A DNA stretch of 64,000 nucleotides from Micromonospora nigra (lineage in GTDB: Bacteria > Actinomycetota > Actinomycetes > Mycobacteriales > Micromonosporaceae): assembly GCF_900091585.1 (NCBI RefSeq), contig NZ_FMHT01000003.1, positions 5,668,001 to 5,732,000 of the forward strand. The letters run 5' to 3'. The notes under the pieces are model-generated. The model did no database searches. It worked only from the letters and a program-made list of their open reading frames with translations, and was not told where the DNA came from. How positions within the stretch are numbered: position 1 is the first letter of the stretch; each line of letters starts with the position of its first letter. Positions 58,370-64,000 of the stretch are shown piece by piece. A program made the translations under genes and the position numbers.

Positions 58370-59329
58370 GTGCCGGTCCTGCGGCGGCTCGAGGAGCAGT
58401 CCGGTCCGGCCGCGCCTGGTGACGCGGCCGGACCGGCCCTCGAACGCATCATCCCGTTCACCTTCGTCCCGGGCCCGGCGCTCACCCCGGACGACGCGTC
58501 CGCGCTGGTCAGCCAGTTGGAATCGTTGTACGGCCCGTTCACCGACCTGGACTGGCTGACCGGGGGCGCCGGGGTCAGCTACCACGACATGGTCCGCCAC
58601 GTGGTCGGCGAACTCGGGCCCGCGCTGGCCGACGTCGACCTGGCCATCACCGTCGACGCCAGCCCCGACTGCCGGAACCAGAGCTTCCCCGCCGCGCTGC
58701 TGGCCGAGCTGCTGCCGGGGGCACCGTTGCAGATGGGCGTCTCCGAGCAGGGCGTCGCCGGTCCGTTCACCGCCCTGCGCATCGCCCACCAGCGGCTGCG
58801 CTCGGGTGCCGCCCGGCGGGCCCTCGTCCTGATCATGGAGCAGTCCACCCTGCCCCCCGACGACGCGGCCGTCCGCCCGACCCGCGACGTGGCGGTGGCC
58901 CTGCTGCTGGGGCCGGACGGCACCGTCGCCGTCGACCCGCCGACCATCACCGTCACCCGGACCGACCCCGACTCCCGGACCGACCCCGACTCCCGGGCCG
59001 CCGCCGAGGCCGACCTGGTCGTCGCCGGTGCCGGGCTGACCGGGACTCCGCCGGGCACACCCGTGGTCCGGGCTCCCGGCGGGCACCCCTGCGCCGGGGT
59101 GTGGCTGGCCCTGGCCGAGGCGCTGGCCGGCGGGACCAGCCCCGCCGGTCGGGTGCTGGTCGCCGACGTCGATCCGGTGCTGCCGTACCGGTGTGCCGTC
59201 ACCCTCACCCCTTCCGCCGCCCGACCCGAACCGCCGGCCCGGGACCGCCGTCCCGGCCGGGCCCGCACCGTCGACCACCCGCCGGCCGCCGAGCCGCGCC
59301 CCCGCCGCCCGAGGGAGCTGGTCCCATGA
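58370..59329 (+). CDS. KAS-like protein without active-site cysteine
   Basis: 319 residues that resemble the N-terminal half of a thiolase-fold ketosynthase: DVDLAITVDASPDCRNQSFPAALLAELLPGAPLQMGVSEQGVAGPFTALRIAHQRL. At the nucleophile-elbow position the Cys is absent (VSEQGVAG). The second half is reduced and ends in a long Pro/Arg-rich tail. It may be a scaffolding partner for the KAS III-like enzyme, comparable to chain-length-factor subunits, or a relic. Two 18-bp repeats (TDPDSR units, about 58960-58996) lie inside. GTG 58370 is 2 bases after the ACP stop. Confidence 0.6.
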   Translation: MPVLRRLEEQSGPAAPGDAAGPALERIIPFTFVPGPALTPDDASALVSQLESLYGPFTDLDWLTGGAGVSYHDMVRHVVGELGPALADVDLAITVDASPDCRNQSFPAALLAELLPGAPLQMGVSEQGVAGPFTALRIAHQRLRSGAARRALVLIMEQSTLPPDDAAVRPTRDVAVALLLGPDGTVAVDPPTITVTRTDPDSRTDPDSRAAAEADLVVAGAGLTGTPPGTPVVRAPGGHPCAGVWLALAEALAGGTSPAGRVLVADVDPVLPYRCAVTLTPSAARPEPPARDRRPGRARTVDHPPAAEPRPRRPRELVP

Positions 59330-60054
59330 CACCCACCGCCGCGCCGCCCGCCGCCCGGGCCGGCCACGCCCCGCACCCCACCGGCGGCGACGCCTCACCA
59401 CAGCACCCGCGACCCGGGCCGGTCGACCCGCGCCGGCACCGCCTGGTCGCCTACGCCGACGGGCCCGTCGCGGCCCTGGCGGCACTGCACGACGCGGTCC
59501 ACCCCGGCGTCCTGCCGGCGGGGCCCGGCGGGCACACCCTGCTGCCCGCCGAGGTCGACGCGACCTGTGACCGGTACGCCACCGGCGACGGGCCCCGGCC
59601 CCGGGCCGGCCTGACCGAGTTGGCCCGCGTGCCGGTGGGCGACGCCGAACTGGTCGCGCGGCGGCTGCCCCGTGCCGCGCCGCCGGACCCGGCCTGGACC
59701 ACCGGCGTCGCCTGGATCCGCCTCGGCCTGGCCGAGCGACTGCTCGCCAGGGCCGCCGCGCACCTGCGCGGCCGGTCCGTCGCCGGGGCACCCACCCTGA
59801 ATCTGCCACTGGTGCGGGCATTGCTCGCCGACGCCGCCGCCGGTGTCGCCGAGGCCCGCGCACTGCTCGACACCGACGCCGGCGACCCCTCCACCCTGCG
59901 CCGGGTCCATGAGGGACTCGACGAGGTGGGCCGGCGCTGCCTGCACCTGTTCGGCGCCGCCGGGTTCCTCGCCGACGGGCCCGGCAGCGAGGTACGCGCC
60001 TCGGAACTGCTGGCCGACACCTACCCACCGCCGACCGAACTGGAGGCGCCGTGA
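59326..60054 (+). CDS. Small acyl-CoA-dehydrogenase-like protein (C-terminal helical half)
   Basis: 242 residues. The first 35 are low-complexity. The rest is helical and resembles the C-terminal domain of acyl-CoA dehydrogenases (WIRLGLAERLLARAAAHLRGRSVAG..., then VRALLADAAAGVAEARALLDT). The N-terminal FAD-binding region and a catalytic Glu are not recognisable. It overlaps the full-length dehydrogenase gene by 4 bases, suggesting a heteromeric pair in which this chain is the non-catalytic or partner subunit. This assignment is tentative. Confidence 0.55.
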   Translation: MTPTAAPPAARAGHAPHPTGGDASPQHPRPGPVDPRRHRLVAYADGPVAALAALHDAVHPGVLPAGPGGHTLLPAEVDATCDRYATGDGPRPRAGLTELARVPVGDAELVARRLPRAAPPDPAWTTGVAWIRLGLAERLLARAAAHLRGRSVAGAPTLNLPLVRALLADAAAGVAEARALLDTDAGDPSTLRRVHEGLDEVGRRCLHLFGAAGFLADGPGSEVRASELLADTYPPPTELEAP

Positions 60055-61205
60055 CCACCGAGCTCCTCACCGACCTGCGGGCGATGGCCCGCGACCACGC
60101 CGCCGCGCTGCGCGTGACCGCCCTGGACCTCGACCGCGACCCGACGCTGGCCACCACCGGCCTGCACCGGGCGGTGCCCTGGCGGCAACTCGTCGGCCTG
60201 CCCGCCGCGCACAACCCAGACCCGCTGCGGGTGCGCGGCCGGCCCGTCCTGCTCGACACCTGCGTCGAGCAGGTCACCGTCCTGGAGGAACTGGCCCGCG
60301 CCGACGCGGGCGCGGTGCTGGCCCTGCCCGGCCCGTCGATGTCCGGCTCCGTCATCGCCGACCTCGCCGACGACCAGCAGCACGACCGCTACTGGACGAC
60401 CGTGGCCGACGGCCCCACCTGGACCTTCTTCGGCATGACCGAACCGGCGCACGGCTCCGACCCGGGCGGGATGACCACCACCCTGCGACCCGACGGCGAC
60501 CGGCTGCTGCTGACCGGCACCAAGCGATTCGTCGGCAACGCCGCCCGGGCCCGCCTCGGCGTCGTCTTCGCCCGCCGCCACTCCGGCCCGCTCGGCGTGG
60601 TCGCGGTCCTCGTCGACACCACCCGGCCCGGCTTCGAGGCGGTGCCCCTGCCCACCCTCGGCCTGCGCGGGCTGCAACTGAGCGAACTGCGCATGCGGGA
60701 CGTGCCGATCGAACCCGCGGACGTGCTCGGCCGGCACCGCTCGGCCACCCGGCAGGGCATGTGGGCGGCCACCCGTACCTTCCACCGCTACCGCCCGGTG
60801 GTGTCCTGCCTGGCCCTCGGCGTCGCCCAGGCCGCGTACGATCTCGTGACGGCCGAGCGGCGCGGATTCCGCAGCCACGAACGGCACCTGCTCGACGGTT
60901 GGGCGCAGCGGCTGGTCGGCACCCGCGCCCTGGTGCTGGCCGCCGCCCACAGCGCCGACCGCGACCCGGCCGACGGCACCCTCGCCTCCGCCGCGAAGAT
61001 CCGCGCCACCGGCCTCGCCGAGGAGATCACCACCACGGCCGTGCGGATGCTCGGACCCGGTGCCCGCTGGGACCACCCGCTGCTCGACAAGTTGGTGCGC
61101 GACGCGCGGGCCTTCGAGTTCATGGAGGGCACCGGCAACATCCAGCGCCTCACCCTGGCGCAGGGCTACCTGCAGGGACGGCTCGGCGATGCACGCGCGG
61201 CCTGA
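60051..61205 (+). CDS. Acyl-CoA dehydrogenase family protein
   Basis: 384 residues, full length. FAD-binding segments are WTFFGMTEPAHGSDPGGMTTTLRPDGDRLLLTGTKRFVGNA, and the C-terminal catalytic Glu lies in ARAFEFMEGTGNIQRL. In natural-product operons such enzymes often desaturate or oxidise acyl groups bound to an ACP; the dedicated ACP at 58107 is the obvious carrier. Coupled to both neighbours by overlaps (4 and 17 bases). Confidence 0.87.
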   Translation: MTTELLTDLRAMARDHAAALRVTALDLDRDPTLATTGLHRAVPWRQLVGLPAAHNPDPLRVRGRPVLLDTCVEQVTVLEELARADAGAVLALPGPSMSGSVIADLADDQQHDRYWTTVADGPTWTFFGMTEPAHGSDPGGMTTTLRPDGDRLLLTGTKRFVGNAARARLGVVFARRHSGPLGVVAVLVDTTRPGFEAVPLPTLGLRGLQLSELRMRDVPIEPADVLGRHRSATRQGMWAATRTFHRYRPVVSCLALGVAQAAYDLVTAERRGFRSHERHLLDGWAQRLVGTRALVLAAAHSADRDPADGTLASAAKIRATGLAEEITTTAVRMLGPGARWDHPLLDKLVRDARAFEFMEGTGNIQRLTLAQGYLQGRLGDARAA

Positions 61206-62013
61206 CCCCCCGCCGGCCGGGGCGGACATCTGGCACATCGGTCTCGACGTCGACACCGACACCGTCGACGTGGTCGCCGCCCTGCTCGACGCCGACGAGC
61301 GGCGGCGCGCCGGCGACCTGCGCGACCCGGTCGCCGCGCACCGCTTCGTCGTCGCCCACGGCGCGGCCCGGACCGTCCTCGCCCGCTACCTCGGCGCTCC
61401 CGGCGACGCGGTGCACTGGGCCCGCGGGCCGAACGGCAAACCGTTCTTCGAGGGGCAGTGGAGCCGTTGGCAGTGGAGCCTGAGCCGCTCCGGCGGTCAC
61501 GCGCTGCTCGCCGTCCGGTGGACCGGCCCCGTCGGGGTGGACCTGGAACGGGTCCGCGACGGCCCGCCGACGGTGGCGCTGGCCACCCGGTTCCTGCCCG
61601 CCGAGGAGGCCGCGGCGGTGGCCCGGCACAGCGACCCGCACGCCCGCAGCGCCGCCTACCACCGGCTGCTGTCCCGCAAGGAAGCCTGCGTGAAGGCGTC
61701 CGGCGGACGCTTCCTGGAAGGGCTGCGGCTGCGGGTGCTGATGCCCGGCACGGTGGAGGGCACCGGACCGCTCGCCGGGCAGCGCTGGCTGCTGCGGGAC
61801 CTGCCCGCCCCGCCCGGCTACGTCGCCGCCCTCGCCACCACCGGGGACCGCCTCGGCCGGCTCCGCCTGTTCGAGTGGGGCTGGCCGCCCGAGCGGTGGC
61901 GCGAAGGTGCCGCCGTCCTGCCCGGCCAACCGCCGGGCGGCGACCGCGCCGGTCCGTACCGTTCGGAGCACGTCAGTCCGGTCCCGTCCCGCGGCCCGAG
62001 GGGGATCCGATGA
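61189..62013 (+). CDS. Sfp-type 4'-phosphopantetheinyl transferase
   Basis: 274 residues. Sfp-family motifs are GPNGKPFF, WSLSRSGGHALLAV, VGVDLERVRDG (metal-binding Asp/Glu) and LLSRKEACVKASGGRF. It converts apo-ACP and apo-T domains of the cluster to the holo form. ATG 61189 lies inside the end of the dehydrogenase gene and is the first start preceding the conserved region. A C-terminal tail of about 45 residues after the family core is Pro/Arg-rich and probably disordered. Confidence 0.9.
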   Translation: MHARPDPPPAGADIWHIGLDVDTDTVDVVAALLDADERRRAGDLRDPVAAHRFVVAHGAARTVLARYLGAPGDAVHWARGPNGKPFFEGQWSRWQWSLSRSGGHALLAVRWTGPVGVDLERVRDGPPTVALATRFLPAEEAAAVARHSDPHARSAAYHRLLSRKEACVKASGGRFLEGLRLRVLMPGTVEGTGPLAGQRWLLRDLPAPPGYVAALATTGDRLGRLRLFEWGWPPERWREGAAVLPGQPPGGDRAGPYRSEHVSPVPSRGPRGIR

Positions 62014-62558
62014 GGTACGACCCGCGTCCCGATGACGGACCGTGCCGGCCCACCGCATCCCCCCGGACGCGGGGGTGGCCCGCCACCGACCGTCCCGTTC
62101 CGGCCGCCACCCGCGCGCCGGTACCCGTCGCCGCTGCGGAGCCGACCACCGTCGGATCCGGCGCGGTCGGTGGCCTCTCCCCTCGACGGGATCCGGGGGG
62201 AGGGGCCACTCCGGCCGGCGTGGTGCGGGTGCGGTTCACCCCGTCGGACGTGCCCGTGCTGACCAGCTGTCCCGCCGACCGGACGGCGGCCGTCCAGGTC
62301 GTCGCCCGGACCCTGGCCCGGCTGGGCCGCTCCGACCTGGGCGGCACCGTCGAGGTCAGTACCGGCGGGCCGGTGAACGCCGACGACGAGCGCGCCGCCA
62401 CCGTCCTCGCCGTGGAGTACGCGCTGCGCGGCGGCTGCGGACCCGTGCAGCTGCCCGCACCGACGCGCTGGCCCGCCCCGGCGGGCTGCGGGGGCGACTG
62501 CCCCTGCCCGACGACCATCCGACCGACCGACCCGGGACCCGGCTCCCCGAGACAGTGA
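62010..62558 (+). CDS. Hypothetical protein
   Basis: 182 residues, not recognised. Residues 1-70 are Pro/Ala/Arg-rich. A compact region (about 70-160) reads VVRVRFTPSDVPVLTSCPADRTAAVQVVARTLARL and could be a small alpha/beta domain. The tail has a Cys cluster (GCGGDCPC). ATG 62010 overlaps the PPTase stop (ATGA) and follows GAGGGG, so translation is likely coupled. Confidence 0.65.
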   Translation: MRYDPRPDDGPCRPTASPRTRGWPATDRPVPAATRAPVPVAAAEPTTVGSGAVGGLSPRRDPGGGATPAGVVRVRFTPSDVPVLTSCPADRTAAVQVVARTLARLGRSDLGGTVEVSTGGPVNADDERAATVLAVEYALRGGCGPVQLPAPTRWPAPAGCGGDCPCPTTIRPTDPGPGSPRQ

Positions 62559-62567
62559 GGCAATTCG

Positions 62568-63968
62568 ATGACATCAGCTGATACGGCCGAGGCCACCCGG
62601 GCCGGCGCGCGGGCGGCGATCCAGTGGCGCAAGGTCATGGTCCTGACCGCCGGCCAGGGCCTGTCGCTCACCGGGGACTACGTCCTGCTGGTGGCGCTGG
62701 GCTGGACCGCCGTCCAGATGGGCGGCGCGGGCGCGATCATGACCCTGATGCTGGCCGGCACCGTCCCCCGCGCCCTCACCCTGATCTTCGCCGGCCCGAT
62801 CGCCGACCTGGTCGGCCCCCGCTTCGTGCTGCTGCGTACCACGTCGGCGCGGGTGCTGCTGCTGGCCGCCGGCGCCGCGGCCACCCTCAGCACCGACTGG
62901 TTCTGGCCGCTGGTAGTCGTCGCCGCCGTCGAGGGGGTGCTGCTCGGCATGGGCAGCCCCGCCAGTCAGAGCCTGATGCCCCGCCTGGCCGAGGGTAACC
63001 AGCTCGCCCGGGCCAACTCCCTGTCGGCGATGGTGACCCGCATCGCGCCGATCGTCGGTTCCCCGATCGGCGCGTGGATGATCGCCACCGGCGAGCTGTG
63101 GCACGCCATGGCCGCCGTCTCGGTCACCTGCGCGGTCTCCTGGTGCGCCATGTTCGTGGTCACCCGGGGCATGACCGGCACCACCCGCGAGCCCGGGGAC
63201 AACCTGCTGCGCCGCTCCGGTGACGGGGTGCGCCTGCTGCGCTCGTACGCCCGGCTGCGGTGGCTGTTCCTGTGCGCGTTCTGCCTCGACATGGCCTTCG
63301 GCTGGCCCATCGACGTGGCGCTGCCGCTGCTGGTGGACGGGCGCGGCTGGGGCGTCGGCTCGGTCGCCGTCGTGGTGGTGGCGTTCAGCTCCGGCGCCCT
63401 GTTCGCCGGTGCCCTGGGTGCCCTGCTCGCCCACCGGGTACCGCTGTTCGTCCGGCTCGTCGTCACCGGCGTCGGCATCGGCGTCGGCATCCTGCTGATG
63501 GCGCTGATGCCGTCGGTCGTCACGCTCGCCGCCGTCGGCGCGGGCGTCGGCCTGATGGCCGGCCTCAACGGGCCGGCCATCGTCACCGTCTACCAGCAGG
63601 CCTCGCCCCGCGCCCGGCTGGGCACCGCGATGTCGATGCTGACGCTGGCCAGCATCGGCACCACCCCGGTGTCCATCGTGGTCTTCGGTGCCCTGTCCAC
63701 CGTCATCGGGGTGACCGCCACCTGGCTGGTCTGCGGGGCGGTGGCCCTGGTCGCGCCGGTGGCCGCGGTGATGGCCCTGCGCCAGCCCGTCCCCGCCGCC
63801 GAGCCGGTCGCCGAGCCCGCGTCGACGGCACCCGCCGCCGAGGCCGGCACCGCCCAGCCGGCCACCGCGGACCGCGCCGCCGCGCCGGGTGGCGAGGTCA
63901 CCGACAGCGACGAGACCGAGGCGCAGCGGACGCAGCCGAGCCTGGTCACCGCCGGTCGCCCCTCCTGA
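62568..63968 (+). CDS. MFS transporter, probable product exporter
   Basis: 466 residues with about 12 hydrophobic segments and a short cytoplasmic N terminus. It resembles the EntS/MFS_3-type exporters: GQGLSLTGDYVLLVALGWTAVQMG in the first span and LIFAGPIADLVGPRFVLL with the loop 2-3 motif. The 60-residue C-terminal tail is Ala/Pro/Glu-rich and not membrane-spanning. It ends the operon 9 bases after the previous gene. Exporters of this branch handle siderophores and antibiotics; the substrate here should be the cluster product. The final 32 bases of the window hold nothing recognisable. Confidence 0.88.
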   Translation: MTSADTAEATRAGARAAIQWRKVMVLTAGQGLSLTGDYVLLVALGWTAVQMGGAGAIMTLMLAGTVPRALTLIFAGPIADLVGPRFVLLRTTSARVLLLAAGAAATLSTDWFWPLVVVAAVEGVLLGMGSPASQSLMPRLAEGNQLARANSLSAMVTRIAPIVGSPIGAWMIATGELWHAMAAVSVTCAVSWCAMFVVTRGMTGTTREPGDNLLRRSGDGVRLLRSYARLRWLFLCAFCLDMAFGWPIDVALPLLVDGRGWGVGSVAVVVVAFSSGALFAGALGALLAHRVPLFVRLVVTGVGIGVGILLMALMPSVVTLAAVGAGVGLMAGLNGPAIVTVYQQASPRARLGTAMSMLTLASIGTTPVSIVVFGALSTVIGVTATWLVCGAVALVAPVAAVMALRQPVPAAEPVAEPASTAPAAEAGTAQPATADRAAAPGGEVTDSDETEAQRTQPSLVTAGRPS

Positions 63969-64000
63969 CCGCTGTCACCGTTCCCGACCACCGACCGCCC

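Noticed and set aside
1..64000. Insertion sequences, CRISPR arrays, tRNA or rRNA genes
   Set aside because: No transposase frames with terminal inverted repeats, no regularly spaced repeat array and no tRNA-like or rRNA segments were seen.

Overview
The window is very GC-rich, uses C- or G-ending codons throughout, and carries actinomycete families (SARP regulator, MbtH, Nur- and CebR-like operators, CBM2/CBM13 hydrolases). It fits a Micromonosporaceae-like chromosome (inference; no rRNA or tRNA gene is present). I see no insertion sequence, CRISPR array or integrase.

Region 1 (1-17250) is mostly housekeeping or accessory: the end of a drug-type ABC exporter, a small sigma-regulation group (anti-sigma ATPase, STAS protein, RskA-like protein), a five-gene ABC importer read as nikABCDE behind a perfect Nur-type inverted repeat, two secreted glucanases (CBM2-GH5 and GH16-CBM13) each with a promoter overlapping a GAGCGCTC-core LacI-type operator, a MalY-type aminotransferase, a nitroreductase, YidD, a membrane-anchored protein and a SnoaL-like protein.

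Region 2 (17300-22433) is the regulatory edge of a biosynthetic cluster: a large AfsR-type SARP, a small secreted peptide gene and an XRE-ATPase regulator. Three arrays of heptamers at 11-12 bp steps, the classic SARP operator layout, lie in front of these genes.

Region 3 (22574-50266) is a nonribosomal peptide assembly line: FabH-like KAS III, ACP, NRPS1 (C-A-T-C-A-T, broken by a one-base frameshift), type II thioesterase, SyrP-like hydroxylase, a Gln-coded A-T protein, NRPS2 (C-T-C-A*-T, with a degenerate A domain), NRPS3 (A-C-T-C-A-T-C-A-T-TE) and MbtH. Seven C domains with intact HHxxxDG motifs suggest an acylated peptide of about seven residues. Two acceptor modules lack a working A domain of their own and must be charged in trans. 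The two NRPS1 A domains lie in nearly identical 1.83-kb repeats with extreme G/T strand skew, a GRINS-like element.

Region 4 (50472-63968) is a precursor operon. A coenzyme-B12 glutamate mutase pair should make 3-methylaspartate. An ATP-grasp ligase, a PLP decarboxylase and an ACP are consecutive and match the logic of butirosin BtrJ/BtrK/BtrI and of vicenistatin 3-methylaspartate decarboxylation. The likely product is an ACP-bound 3-amino-2-methylpropionyl unit. Around them lie an anticodon-domain-less Asp/Asn-tRNA-synthetase paralog, a stand-alone FMN glutamate-synthase-like domain, a KAS III with an altered triad, a Cys-less KAS-like protein, two acyl-CoA dehydrogenase-like proteins, a Sfp-type PPTase, an unknown protein and an MFS exporter. 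This combination is the best candidate for an undescribed system in the window; the final product cannot be named from sequence alone.
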